Shown here piece by piece: positions 9,119 through 18,009 of a stretch of DNA of 53,553 nucleotides (positions are counted from its first letter, which is position 1; every line of letters begins with the position of its first letter). This DNA is from Rahnella sp. AA. Lineage in GTDB: Bacteria; Pseudomonadota; Gammaproteobacteria; Enterobacterales; Enterobacteriaceae. The position numbers and the translations under genes were made by a program. The DNA lies in contig NZ_PITQ01000009.1 of assembly GCF_002834385.1 (NCBI RefSeq), forward strand, positions 177,347 to 230,899. The letters run 5' to 3'. The notes beneath the pieces were generated by a model. The model was not told the origin of the DNA. It saw nothing but the letters and a program-made list of their open reading frames with translations, and did no database searches.

Positions 9119-10054
9119 ATGTCAGATACTCAAGAATTTAATAAGAAAGAACAATACAACCTCAACAAGTTGCAAAAACGCCTGCGTCGCGATGTGGGTA
9201 AAGCGATTGCGGACTTCGGAATGATCGAAGAAGGTGACCGCATTATGGTGTGCCTGTCCGGCGGCAAGGACAGCTACACCATGCTGGAAATTTTGCGCAA
9301 TCTGCAACAAAGCGCGCCGGTGAATTTTTCTCTGGTGGCGGTCAACCTTGACCAGAAACAACCGGGCTTCCCGGCACATATTTTGCCTGAGTACTTAGAA
9401 ACTCTTGGTGTGGAATATAAAATTGTCACCGAAGATACCTATTCCATCGTCAAAGATAAGATCCCGGAAGGTAAAACCACCTGTTCTTTGTGTTCACGCC
9501 TGCGCCGCGGGATTTTATACCGCACCGCAACCGAACTGGGCTGTACCAAGATTGCGCTTGGCCATCACCGCGATGATATCCTTCAAACCTTGTTCCTCAA
9601 CATGTTCTATGGCGGTAAGCTGAAGGGCATGCCACCGAAACTGATGAGCGATGATGGTAAACACATCGTGATCCGTCCGCTGGCATACTGCCGGGAAAAA
9701 GATATCGAGCGTTTTGCGATTGCCCGCGAATACCCGATCATTCCTTGTAATCTGTGCGGTTCTCAACCTAACCTGCAACGTCAGGTGATCGGCGATATGC
9801 TGAAGGATTGGGATAAAAAGTATCCGGGTCGGATCGAAACCATGTTCAGCGCGATGCAAAACGTGGTGCCTTCACATCTTAATGATATGAATTTGTTCGA
9901 TTTCAAAGGAATTCAGCACGGCGGTGAAGTGATTGATGGCGGAGATCTGGCATTTGACCGTGAAGATATTCCGATGCAACCCGCTGGCTGGCAGCCTGAA
10001 GATGACGAAATCGCAGCGCCGGTTGAGCGCCTGAACGTTCTCGAAATTAAATAA
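9119..10054 (+). CDS. ttcA: tRNA 2-thiocytidine(32) synthetase TtcA
   Basis: 311 residues, full length. It installs sulfur on cytidine 32 of some tRNAs using ATP and a 4Fe-4S cluster. The PP-loop SGGKDS lies at residues 47-52; the cluster and catalytic cysteines are CSLC (Cys122, Cys125) and CNLC (Cys210, Cys213). GHHRDD near 149-153 is the conserved PP-ATPase block. The start gives the usual N-terminus ([15 protein letters not shown]), although the upstream AACAGCC is a poor ribosome site. It is followed by a strong terminator shared with the convergent gene. Function is certain by family. Confidence 0.97.
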   Translation: MSDTQEFNKKEQYNLNKLQKRLRRDVGKAIADFGMIEEGDRIMVCLSGGKDSYTMLEILRNLQQSAPVNFSLVAVNLDQKQPGFPAHILPEYLETLGVEYKIVTEDTYSIVKDKIPEGKTTCSLCSRLRRGILYRTATELGCTKIALGHHRDDILQTLFLNMFYGGKLKGMPPKLMSDDGKHIVIRPLAYCREKDIERFAIAREYPIIPCNLCGSQPNLQRQVIGDMLKDWDKKYPGRIETMFSAMQNVVPSHLNDMNLFDFKGIQHGGEVIDGGDLAFDREDIPMQPAGWQPEDDEIAAPVERLNVLEIK

Positions 10055-10077
10055 ATCGCTCAGCGTTGAACACTGTA

Positions 10078-10103
10078 AGCCCGCAGCGAATGCGGGCTTT
10101 TTT
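10078..10103 (+). terminator. Terminator between ttcA and the convergent gene
   Basis: Stem AGCCCGCA/TGCGGGCT followed by a T run on the plus strand, 24 nt past the ttcA stop. Confidence 0.88.
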
Positions 10104-10105
10104 CT

Positions 10106-10783
10106 TCAGGCCAGCGTAAAAGTTTCGCTCCAGTTGTAATTGGTCATCATCAGTTTGACCGGCAGGCTGAGTGAGCCGTAATTTTTATGCTGATTGTCGC
10201 GAAAGAATTCCCGCAAAGTTACAGGCAGATATTGCGCACTGTAGCGCAGCAAAGTGCTGTGCCAGAAGAGTTGCGGAATTTCCGTATGAGGGAACCGCTC
10301 CCTGATTTTCCCGGCCCATGATGTGCTGAGCAGGTGATCCACCAACGCCTGCCTGACTCGCAAACTTTCTGCATCGGGGATCCCCGCCAGCAACAACTGA
10401 TCGGCCAGCGCGACCAGGCGTAGTTCGCTGATATGCATAACATGGCCGTCGCAATGCTGTTTGAAGATTTCGATAAGCCCCTCGAGTTCCTCTGCATCGT
10501 CAGGCTTGTCATACAGCGCCTGCGTGACCGCAAAGAAAGTAAAGTGCATACCATTGAGGGGGGCGATATCGGCCAGCGGCTCATCCTGAATGCAGGTTTC
10601 TAACGCAGACAATAACGGTGCCATCAACAACCCGGCACGATTACCACTGGTAATGGCGAGCCTGTCAGGGTGATAGAAGGGTTCAGCCCGGTGAATACCG
10701 ATGTCCGGGTGAGCGTCCCAAACGCTAAGCGTTCTCCGGTTGGTGTCTTCATACGCCTGATGAATCATTTCCCTGTTATGCAA
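10106..10783 (-). CDS. Conserved hypothetical protein, unknown function
   Basis: 225 residues from a TTG at 10783 that has AGGAG 6 nt upstream; the ATG five codons later (MIHQAYEDTNRRT) lacks good spacing, so the rare start is preferred. No signal peptide or membrane span. It looks soluble and mainly helical, with acidic and His-rich stretches (EIFKQHCDGHVMHISELRL). I do not recognise the family. It is transcribed divergently from the fnrS region and convergent with ttcA, in the place where dbpA and the Rac region lie in E. coli. Confidence 0.7.
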   Translation of the reverse strand: MHNREMIHQAYEDTNRRTLSVWDAHPDIGIHRAEPFYHPDRLAITSGNRAGLLMAPLLSALETCIQDEPLADIAPLNGMHFTFFAVTQALYDKPDDAEELEGLIEIFKQHCDGHVMHISELRLVALADQLLLAGIPDAESLRVRQALVDHLLSTSWAGKIRERFPHTEIPQLFWHSTLLRYSAQYLPVTLREFFRDNQHKNYGSLSLPVKLMMTNYNWSETFTLA

Positions 10784-10869
10784 AGCAAACTCCTGTCATT
10801 TTCAAAATGCGCTCATCCCGCCCCAAAGTGGGGGTGAATGCACTCCTCGGGGTATAAACCTCAAAAAGA

Positions 10870-10883
10870 TTGAGCGAAATCAA
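10870..10883 (+). promoter_or_regulatory. FNR box of fnrS
   Basis: TTGAGCGAAATCAA matches TTGAT-N4-ATCAA at 9 of 10 defined bases. Its centre is about 42 bp before the inferred fnrS 5' end, the class II activator spacing; a TATCTA -10-like element lies at 10909-10914. Confidence 0.9.
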
Positions 10884-10918
10884 CATTAGAATCGCTAAAT
10901 CAGTGCAGTATCTATTTC

Positions 10919-11042
10919 GCAGGTGAATGCAACGTCAAGCGATGGGCGTTGTGCTCCATATTGTCTTATTTCCAAATTTTTAGAATTAATGCATAGCACA
11001 ATTTAATTCGAACGACGCCGGTCTTATGACCGGCTTTTTTTT
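10919..11042 (+). ncRNA. fnrS: FnrS small regulatory RNA
   Basis: The sequence starting GCAGGTGAATGCAACGTCAA and continuing GATGGGCGTTG matches the E. coli FnrS RNA as I recall it nearly base for base. The middle (GCATAGCACAATT) and the end (ACGACGCCGG) also match, finishing in a GCCGGTC/GACCGGC stem with a run of eight T. FnrS is an Hfq-dependent RNA made under anaerobic conditions that represses aerobic enzymes such as sodB, sodA and maeA (known from E. coli). The ideal FNR box upstream and the neighbouring zntB, as in E. coli, support the assignment. The exact 5' end is inferred from E. coli. Confidence 0.93.
11019..11042 (+). terminator. Intrinsic terminator of fnrS
   Basis: GCCGGTC-TTAT-GACCGGC stem followed by T8; lies about 25 bp from the convergent zntB stop. 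Confidence 0.9.
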
Positions 11043-11066
11043 ATTGTTTTTTAAAGAGTTAAGTGC

Positions 11067-12050
11067 TTACAGCCATCTGCTTTTTTTCAACCACAGTGCG
11101 ACACCTCCACCTAATGCCACCAGCAATCCGCAAAAAATACCGAAACCCAGCGGCGATGCATTCCCCGGGATCCCCCCCAGATTGACACCAAACAGCCCCG
11201 TCAGAAATGTAGCAGGCAGGAAGACCATTGCCAGCAGCGACATGGTATAAGTCCGGCGGTTCAGGGAATCGGCCATCAGCGAGCTGATTTCATCCGACAA
11301 CACCGCGGTGCGGGCAATACTGGCATCCAGGTCATCCAGACCACGGCCCAGACGATCGGAGATTTCCTGCATCAGACGGCGATCGTCATCATTCATCCAG
11401 GGCAGACGTTCACTGGCCAGACGCGAGAACACATCGCGCTGCGGGGCCATATACCGGCGCAAAACGATCAGCTGCTTACGCAGCAACGCCATTTGCCCAC
11501 GCTCCGGCACTTGTTGCTCCATCAGATCGTCTTCGATATCGATAATTTTATCGTGCAAATCTTCGATGAAATTGCTGGTCTGATCGGTCAGCGCATCGCA
11601 AATCTCCACCAGCCAGCGGCCGGTGTTCTTCGGCCCGCTGCCGCTTTGCATATCACCGATCATCTCTTCCATCGAAAACACTTTACGGTGTCGTGTGGAG
11701 ACAATCATTTTATCCGTCAGGTAAACCCGGATAGTCACAAGCTGATCCGGTCGCGCATCGGCATTAAGATTAATGCTGCGCAGTGTGATCAGCGTCCCCT
11801 CGCCTACGCGCATAACTTTAGGCCGTACGCTGTCGCCGGCCAGCGCTTCGCGCACGCTGTCAGGCAAGACCGGCGTACTGTTGATCCATTTTTCGCTGGC
11901 AGGAAGTGTGTAATCGAGATGCAGCCAGCAAGGTTTCTCATCACTGGCGACACATTGCGGGCTGATGCCATTCACGCCACCCTGACCGTCCATCTGAAAA
12001 GCGTAGACAGCATCTGAAACCTGTAGTTCTTTTCCCTTAATGACTTCCAC
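11067..12050 (-). CDS. zntB: Zinc transport protein ZntB (CorA family)
   Basis: 327 residues, usual length. It starts at a GTG (12050) with GAGGAA 5-6 nt upstream. CorA-type transporter: a large cytoplasmic N-terminal domain with long helices, then two C-terminal membrane segments ([17 protein letters not shown] and the final [13 protein letters not shown] stretch). The signature GVN follows the first span (FGVNLGGIP). Known role: zinc movement across the inner membrane as a pentamer. Convergent with fnrS, as in E. coli. Confidence 0.95.
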   Translation of the reverse strand: MEVIKGKELQVSDAVYAFQMDGQGGVNGISPQCVASDEKPCWLHLDYTLPASEKWINSTPVLPDSVREALAGDSVRPKVMRVGEGTLITLRSINLNADARPDQLVTIRVYLTDKMIVSTRHRKVFSMEEMIGDMQSGSGPKNTGRWLVEICDALTDQTSNFIEDLHDKIIDIEDDLMEQQVPERGQMALLRKQLIVLRRYMAPQRDVFSRLASERLPWMNDDDRRLMQEISDRLGRGLDDLDASIARTAVLSDEISSLMADSLNRRTYTMSLLAMVFLPATFLTGLFGVNLGGIPGNASPLGFGIFCGLLVALGGGVALWLKKSRWL

Positions 12051-12229
12051 GATGTTCCTCGCTTTTTCTTCGTTATCTTTACTCAGTTTAGCGTTAAGTC
12101 CCTGAAATTCAAAAACTCAACAAAGGCGTGAATCGTTCACCTTTAACAACAAAAAAGATCATGCCATGTATGCGGACAAAAAATGTTAACCACACGCAGT
12201 TAACTGTTTCGCGATATAGCAGAGTGTTT

Positions 12230-13165
12230 CTAACCGCCCGGTGCCTGCGTTTCGGCCAGATCCGGCATCACATTGCGCATTATCTCGATAAACTTACGCA
12301 GACGCGCGGGATAATAGCTGGAATACGGATAAACCAGGTAAACCGGCAACGGCAGTGCGTTCCAGCCAGGCAATGGGCGTTCCAGCCGCCCTTCTGCAAT
12401 ATCCTCTTTGACGATCCACGCCGATACAATGCCCGCCCCTAATCCGGACAATGCAGCCTTACGTACGGCGTATAAGCTGTCGGTCGACATGCGGGGTGCG
12501 ATGGCACAACTTTCCATCCGGCCATCGTCATCATGGCGTAATGACACTTCGTTACGGTAATAGGTACTAAAGGCTATCCAGGGAAGCCTTGCCAGCTCAC
12601 CAACCTGGGAGACCGGGTGCTGTCGCAACAGAGCCGGTGTGGCCACCACGATACGTGGCACTTCTGCCAGCAGAATGGCGACCATCGAGGGCTCCGCAAC
12701 ATTCCCCACCTGGATAGCACAGTCGATGTCCTCGGAAATAAAATCCGGCGTGCGGTCATTCAGCATCCAGTCGACAGAAAGCCCCGGATAATGCTGCAAA
12801 TAACGTGTCAGAGGGGCAATCAGCTGATCCTGCCCGAACGCATGCGGCGCACGCACGCGCAGAATGCCCACAGGTTCATCTCCCGCGCTGTGCAACTGGT
12901 CTTCCAGCGACGCCCAGCGTTCGAGCAATAATTTGGCCTGCGCATAACACCGCTCGCCGTCGTCGGTCAGTTTCATGGCGTGCGTGGTGCGAAGAATCAG
13001 CCGGGCGCCGAGCATTTTCTCCAGCGACTGCAAGCGGCGGCTGACCGTTGGCTGGCTGGTGCCCAGCTGGGCTGCGGCGGCGGAGAGACTGCCGCTTTCA
13101 ACAATACGGACGAACGTCTGCATCAGGTCGATACGGTCGATACCGCTGGTAAGTGGTGTATTCAT
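12230..13165 (-). CDS. LysR-family transcriptional regulator
   Basis: 311 residues from the ATG at 13165; the longer frame adds an unrelated N-terminus. The winged helix-turn-helix at residues 10-70 reads FVRIVESGSLSAAAAQLG and PTVSRRLQSLE, followed by a substrate-binding domain (GILRVRAPHAFGQDQL onward). It is of the subgroup that usually controls a divergent neighbour; here that is the MFS transporter whose start lies 113 bp away. The shared intergenic region probably holds its operator. Effector unknown. Confidence 0.9.
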   Translation of the reverse strand: MNTPLTSGIDRIDLMQTFVRIVESGSLSAAAAQLGTSQPTVSRRLQSLEKMLGARLILRTTHAMKLTDDGERCYAQAKLLLERWASLEDQLHSAGDEPVGILRVRAPHAFGQDQLIAPLTRYLQHYPGLSVDWMLNDRTPDFISEDIDCAIQVGNVAEPSMVAILLAEVPRIVVATPALLRQHPVSQVGELARLPWIAFSTYYRNEVSLRHDDDGRMESCAIAPRMSTDSLYAVRKAALSGLGAGIVSAWIVKEDIAEGRLERPLPGWNALPLPVYLVYPYSSYYPARLRKFIEIMRNVMPDLAETQAPGG

Positions 13166-13278
13166 ACGCCTCACGTATAACAGTTTTACCTTTGTGCAGG
13201 CTACCACTTATAACCATTCAGGAGAAGAATGCAGTCCACGCAATCATATTCATAAATTAATCCATCGGGGATCACGTT

Positions 13279-14481
13279 ATGTCAGAACTTACCAGCACGT
13301 CAGCCGTTTCCGGCACGGCGCTTTCCGGCAAAATCATCTTTACACTGGCCGCTGGCGCCGGATTAAGCGTCGCTTCAATTTACTACAGCCAGCCAATGCT
13401 CGGGATTATGGGCGGGAACTTACAGGCCAGCACGACGTCGGTCGGGCTTATTCCGACGCTGACGCAGGCCGGTTACGCGCTGGGCATTTTATTTTTAATC
13501 CCGCTGGGCGACCGCCATGATCGCCGGACGATTATTTTGCTCAAAAGTATTTTGCTGGCCGTCGCGCTGCTGCTGTGCGGCTTTGTCCCCGGCATTCACG
13601 GATTACTCGCGGCAAGCCTGATCACCGGTATCGGCGCGACCATGGCGCAGGATATCGTGCCCGCTTCCGCGCATCTTGCTCCGGCGGCGCAGCGAGGTAA
13701 AACGGTCGGGACGGTGATGACCGGTTTGCTGGTCGGGATCCTGCTTTCCCGCGTGGTCAGCGGCTTTGTTGCAGAATATTTTGGCTGGCGGGTGATGTAT
13801 CAGCTGGCGGCGGTGAGCGTGGCGCTGATTGGTTTTGCGCTGTGGCGGGTTCTGCCACGTTTTACACCCGATACGCGCATCAGCTATGCCCGTCTGTTGC
13901 ATTCGATGTTCGGATTGTGGAAAAACTATAAGACACTGCGTCATGCGGCGCTGGCTCAGGGGTTGCTGTCCGTTGCGTTCAGCGCGTTCTGGTCGACGCT
14001 GGCGATTATGCTCAACGAACATTTCCATCTGGGCAGTGCCGTTGCCGGCGCATTTGGGCTGGCGGGAGCCGCAGGCGCTCTGGCAGCACCGCTGGCCGGT
14101 ACGTTAGCCGATAAGAAAGGCCCGGCGCGTGTCACACAAATAGGTTCTGCGCTGGTTATGTTGTCGTTCGCCGCAATGTTCCTGCTGCCGCTGTTATCAC
14201 CTCATGCACAGCTTGCACTGATTGTGCTGAGCGCCATTGGCTTCGATTTAGGCATTCAGGCTTCGCTGGTTGCTCACCAGACATTAGTTTATGGCCTGGA
14301 ACCGGCGGCGCGCGGCAGGTTGAACGCCCTGCTGTTTACCGTCGTGTTTATCGGGATGTCAGCCGGTGCCGCGCTGGGCAGTAAAGCACTGGAAGCCGGT
14401 GGCTGGACGGGTGTGGTTCTGCTGGCCACCGTTGCTGCGGCCGCCGCCCTGCTGGTCCGTTTGTTCAGCCGTAAAAGCTGA
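13279..14481 (+). CDS. MFS transporter (probable drug/solute efflux)
   Basis: 400 residues with about twelve hydrophobic segments. The loop 2-3 motif GDRHDRRTIIL near residues 75-85 is the MFS signature (G-D-R-x-D-R-R), followed by TGIGATMAQDIVPASAHLAP in helix 4. It resembles DHA1-type efflux carriers. The start ATG is downstream of a weak GGGATC site. It is divergent from the LysR gene and probably regulated by it. Substrate cannot be told. Confidence 0.88.
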   Translation: MSELTSTSAVSGTALSGKIIFTLAAGAGLSVASIYYSQPMLGIMGGNLQASTTSVGLIPTLTQAGYALGILFLIPLGDRHDRRTIILLKSILLAVALLLCGFVPGIHGLLAASLITGIGATMAQDIVPASAHLAPAAQRGKTVGTVMTGLLVGILLSRVVSGFVAEYFGWRVMYQLAAVSVALIGFALWRVLPRFTPDTRISYARLLHSMFGLWKNYKTLRHAALAQGLLSVAFSAFWSTLAIMLNEHFHLGSAVAGAFGLAGAAGALAAPLAGTLADKKGPARVTQIGSALVMLSFAAMFLLPLLSPHAQLALIVLSAIGFDLGIQASLVAHQTLVYGLEPAARGRLNALLFTVVFIGMSAGAALGSKALEAGGWTGVVLLATVAAAAALLVRLFSRKS

Positions 14482-14497
14482 CCGTCAGATAAAAACA

Positions 14498-14522
14498 AAA
14501 AGCGCCGTGACTGGCGCTTTTT
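14498..14522 (+). terminator. Bidirectional terminator between MFS gene and mppA
   Basis: AAAAGCGCC-GTGACT-GGCGCTTTTT stem with T/A tracts on both sides, 17 nt after the MFS stop and 22 nt beyond the mppA stop. Confidence 0.85.
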
Positions 14523-14544
14523 GCATTTTGAGAAGACACCAGTA

Positions 14545-16179
14545 TCAGTGTTTGATGATGTACATTTCCTGGCTGTAAGCAACGTCTTCCGGATTGGTGA
14601 TCGGATAGCCTTTCACCCACGGTTTGATCAGGCGGCCATTGGTGTACTGATAAATCGGCGCAATCGGTGCCTGGCTGGCGATGATTTGCTCGGCCTTGTT
14701 GTAGTCATCGTTACGGCGCGCGTCGCTGGTTTCACGGCTGGCTTCAGCAATCACTTTATCGTAACCGGCGTTGCTGAATTTACTGATGTTGCCGGTGTGT
14801 GTGGACGTCAGCAGGGAGAGAAAGGTTGACGCTTCATTATAATCGCCGACCCATGACGCGCGGATCACATCGAAATTGCCGGTATTGCGGCTGTCGATAT
14901 AGGTTTTCCATTCCTGATTAACCAGTTTTACATCTGCCCCCAGATTCTTTTTCCACATCGAGGCCACCGCGATGGCAATCTTCTGATGGCTTTCAGAGGT
15001 GTTGTACAGCAAGGTCAGATGCAGCGGTTTGTTCGGGCCATAACCCGCCGCCGCCAGCAGCCCTTTGGCCTGCGCATTCAGCTCTTCCTGCGAATACTGC
15101 TCCATTTCACTTTTCACCGGTTTGAAACCGTTAGTGACGTCAGGCGTAAAGCGCCACGCCGGTTTTTCGCCGGTGCCCAGCACTTTTTCGGCAATCACGG
15201 TACGATCGATGCTCATCGACAGTGCCAGACGCACACGGGCATCGTCAGTCGGCGCGCGACGGGTGTTAAACGCGTAATAATAGGTGCCGAGCTGATACGG
15301 CGTGTAGACCTGTCCCGGAATATCGTGCATCAGTTTTTTGTACTGATCTTTCGGGAAAGACTCAGTGATATCAATGTCATTGGCCAGATAGCGCTTTGTC
15401 GCGTTGGACTCTTTATTGATCGGCACGAAAGTGACTTTTGTCAGCACAGTATGCGCGTGATCCCAGTAATTCGGGTTTGGCTCCAGCACCAGTTTTTCGT
15501 TCACGACGCGCTCTTTCAGCACATACGCGCCGTTGCCCACCAGATTGCCGGGTTTGGTCCAGTCATCGCCAAATTTTTCCACCGTGGCTTTATGTACCGG
15601 GAACAGGCTGAAGTTCGCCAGCAGGCTGACGAAAAACGGCACCGGGCGGTCAAGCGTAACGCGCAGCTGCGTCGGGCTGATGGCGGTAACACCGAGTTTA
15701 TCGACCGGCATTTTCCCGGCAATGATCGCATCGGCATTAGCAATACCCGCCAGCGCCGCAAACCATGCACCGGTGGATAAGCTTTTCGGATCCACCAGAC
15801 GCTGCCAGCTGTACACGAAATCCTGCGCCGTCACAGGATCGCCGTTCGACCATCTGGCGTCTTTACGCAATGTGAACAGGAAAACCTGATTGTTCTGGTT
15901 TTGCCAGCTTTCGGCGACGCCTGAAATGCTTTTCCCGTTAGCATCCTGGTTCACCAGACCTTCGAACAAATCCCGTGCCACCTGCGCTTCCGGCAGGCCG
16001 ACCACTTTTGCAGGGTCTAGGGAAGCAGGTTCATCTTTGATATGACGGACGATTTCCTGTTTCGCGGCAAGTTGCGTACCAGCGGGAACCTGCGCGGCTA
16101 AAGCCTGACCGGAAATCAGTGCCACCAGCGCGGCACAGGCGGAATACGATAAGAGAGGAAACGATTTTCCCTGCGGCAT
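14545..16179 (-). CDS. mppA: Periplasmic murein tripeptide-binding protein MppA
   Basis: 544 residues from the ATG at 16179 with AGGAGAA upstream. A signal peptide ends near ALAAQVPAG. Solute-binding protein family 5 (OppA type): EIVRHIKDEPASLDPAKVVG and DLFEGLVNQDANGK at the N-terminus, GDPVTAQDFVYSWQRLVDP near residue 120, and a C-terminal PIAPIYQYTNGRLIKPWVKG. It delivers L-Ala-gamma-D-Glu-meso-Dap to the Opp permease for cell-wall recycling. The ycjG gene lies immediately upstream on the same strand, and that enzyme acts on the tripeptide's degradation product, so the two probably cooperate. Confidence 0.92.
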   Translation of the reverse strand: MPQGKSFPLLSYSACAALVALISGQALAAQVPAGTQLAAKQEIVRHIKDEPASLDPAKVVGLPEAQVARDLFEGLVNQDANGKSISGVAESWQNQNNQVFLFTLRKDARWSNGDPVTAQDFVYSWQRLVDPKSLSTGAWFAALAGIANADAIIAGKMPVDKLGVTAISPTQLRVTLDRPVPFFVSLLANFSLFPVHKATVEKFGDDWTKPGNLVGNGAYVLKERVVNEKLVLEPNPNYWDHAHTVLTKVTFVPINKESNATKRYLANDIDITESFPKDQYKKLMHDIPGQVYTPYQLGTYYYAFNTRRAPTDDARVRLALSMSIDRTVIAEKVLGTGEKPAWRFTPDVTNGFKPVKSEMEQYSQEELNAQAKGLLAAAGYGPNKPLHLTLLYNTSESHQKIAIAVASMWKKNLGADVKLVNQEWKTYIDSRNTGNFDVIRASWVGDYNEASTFLSLLTSTHTGNISKFSNAGYDKVIAEASRETSDARRNDDYNKAEQIIASQAPIAPIYQYTNGRLIKPWVKGYPITNPEDVAYSQEMYIIKH

Positions 16180-16309
16180 AAATTCTCCTGAACACATAAG
16201 GGGCCAGCCCTGAAATATTCAGGAGTTTTATCATTTGTTACCGCAATCCCCTACAGGAAATCGTTACAGATTTGCCTTCGCGCACAAAACAACGGCAACA
16301 GGCGAGAAA

Positions 16310-17287
16310 TTATTCGGAACCGGCGATGTCGATTCCGCCACAATGAAACTTCATCGCGGGTTCAACGTCCTGCGCCAGCCAGGTCGGGCCATCAAGATCG
16401 ATGAACTTTGCGCCCGCCGTCAGCGGAAGTGCGGCACGCACCGCGCGCGAGGTGCATAACATGCAGCCCAGCATGACTTCAAAGCCCTGCGCGTACGCCG
16501 CCTGCGCCAGCCGCAGTGCGCCCGTCAGCCCGCCGGTTTTATCGAGCTTGATATTTACCATCTCATAACGCCCTTTCAGCGCCGGAAGCCCTTCAATCGT
16601 ATGGCAACTTTCGTCGGCACAAATTGGAAGGGGATGGATGAAATTCTCCAGCGCGGAATCTTCACCCGCAGGCAGCGGTTGTTCGAGCATCAGAATCCCG
16701 AGATCGGCCAGCAACTGGCAGCGTGCCGCCAGACCGTCGCTTTGCCACGCTTCATTGGCATCCACAATCAGGGAAGCCTTTGGCACGGCCGCGCGGATTG
16801 CCACCAGGCGCTCGGCAATCAGCCGGTCATCGAGTTTAATCTTCAGCAGCGTTGCGCCCTTTTGTTGCAGCGCGAGCGCGGCTTCCGCCATCTCTTCCGG
16901 CGTGCCGATACTGACGGTTTGCGCCATGCTGATTGACGCCAGCGGTTCCGTGCCGGTGAGCTGCCAGAGCGTCTGGCCGGTCAGTTGCGTTTCAAGGTTC
17001 CATAATGCGGAATCCAGAGCATTTCGGGCAGCTCCGGCGGGAAGCAAATGTTGCAACTGTTCGCGTGTTGCGCCCTGTTCAACCGCCGTGACAACGCTGG
17101 CGATTTGCGCCATCACCGAGGTTTCGCTTTCGTCATAGCGGGGATACGGCGTGCATTCTCCCACCCCGCGAATGCCCTTTTCTTCGATTTCGACAGTGAC
17201 TACGCGCGCTTCAGTGCGGCTGCCGCGGGAGATCACAAATGCCGTATGCAACGGCCAGGCTTCCGGATAAAAGCGGACACTTCTCAT
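16310..17287 (-). CDS. ycjG: L-Ala-D/L-Glu epimerase (enolase superfamily)
   Basis: 325 residues from the ATG at 17287 with GAGGAG upstream. It converts L-Ala-D-Glu released from murein peptides to L-Ala-L-Glu. Enolase-superfamily catalytic parts are visible: the LLKIKLD lysine pair, metal ligands in VDANEAW, LEQPLP and ICADES, and the second lysine in NIKLDKTGG. Length is normal for the family. It probably belongs with mppA in a murein-peptide recycling unit, 130 bp apart, and is divergent from tpx. Confidence 0.93.
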   Translation of the reverse strand: MRSVRFYPEAWPLHTAFVISRGSRTEARVVTVEIEEKGIRGVGECTPYPRYDESETSVMAQIASVVTAVEQGATREQLQHLLPAGAARNALDSALWNLETQLTGQTLWQLTGTEPLASISMAQTVSIGTPEEMAEAALALQQKGATLLKIKLDDRLIAERLVAIRAAVPKASLIVDANEAWQSDGLAARCQLLADLGILMLEQPLPAGEDSALENFIHPLPICADESCHTIEGLPALKGRYEMVNIKLDKTGGLTGALRLAQAAYAQGFEVMLGCMLCTSRAVRAALPLTAGAKFIDLDGPTWLAQDVEPAMKFHCGGIDIAGSE

Positions 17288-17419
17288 AACGGCTCCTCGG
17301 TATATACTCAAACGGGCATATATAAGATATACAAGTATTTAGCATTTAATCTATATCCAACCTACAATTGTTCCCCTAAACTGAAAGCCGTTTGACTCCA
17401 ATGTCCATAGGAAATAATC

Positions 17420-17923
17420 ATGACCCAGACAGTACACTTTCAGAGCAACCCGGTCACCGTTGCTGGCAAAATCCCACAAAAAGGCGACGTCGCCAAGCCG
17501 TTCAGCCTGGTCGCTAAAGATCTCTCTGATGTCAGCCTGAGCAGCTTCGCGGGTAAACGCAAAGTCCTGAACATTTTCCCAAGCATTGATACCGGCGTCT
17601 GCGCGACGTCAGTACGCAAATTCAATCAGCTTGCGAGCGAAATCGACAACACGGTTGTGCTGTGCATCTCTGCTGACCTGCCATTTGCGCAGTCCCGTTT
17701 CTGCGGCGCAGAAGGCCTGAGCAATGTGGTCACCCTGTCGACGCTGCGTGGCGGAGACTTCAAATCCGAATATGGCGTGGGCATCACCGACGGTGCGCTG
17801 TCAGGCCTGACTGCCCGTGCCGTAGTGGTACTGGACGGCCAGGACAACGTGCTGTACAGCGAACTGGTGAACGAAATTACCACTGAACCTGACTATGAGT
17901 CGGCGCTGGCTGTTCTGAAGTAA
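17420..17923 (+). CDS. tpx: Thiol peroxidase Tpx
   Basis: 167 residues, canonical. Atypical 2-Cys peroxiredoxin that reduces lipid and hydrogen peroxides using thioredoxin. Peroxidatic Cys61 is in [10 protein letters not shown] and resolving Cys95 in SRFCGAEGL, the same positions as in E. coli. AGGAAA lies upstream of the ATG at good distance. It is divergent from ycjG and convergent with tyrR, with a strong terminator between. Confidence 0.97.
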   Translation: MTQTVHFQSNPVTVAGKIPQKGDVAKPFSLVAKDLSDVSLSSFAGKRKVLNIFPSIDTGVCATSVRKFNQLASEIDNTVVLCISADLPFAQSRFCGAEGLSNVVTLSTLRGGDFKSEYGVGITDGALSGLTARAVVVLDGQDNVLYSELVNEITTEPDYESALAVLK

Positions 17924-17952
17924 TCAGGTTTCGCGGCAAATTTTAACCATAA

Positions 17953-17984
17953 AAAAAGCAACGGATTAGTCCGTTGCTTTTTTA
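17953..17984 (+). terminator. Terminator between tpx and tyrR
   Basis: AAAGCAACGGA-TTAG-TCCGTTGCTTT stem with poly-A and poly-T flanks; works in both directions. Confidence 0.88.
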
Positions 17985-18009
17985 TTGAACAGCATTCAGT
18001 GCGTGTGAA

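Noticed and set aside
14986..15780. 264-codon plus-strand frame inside mppA
   Set aside because: Complementary shadow of a well-matched gene.
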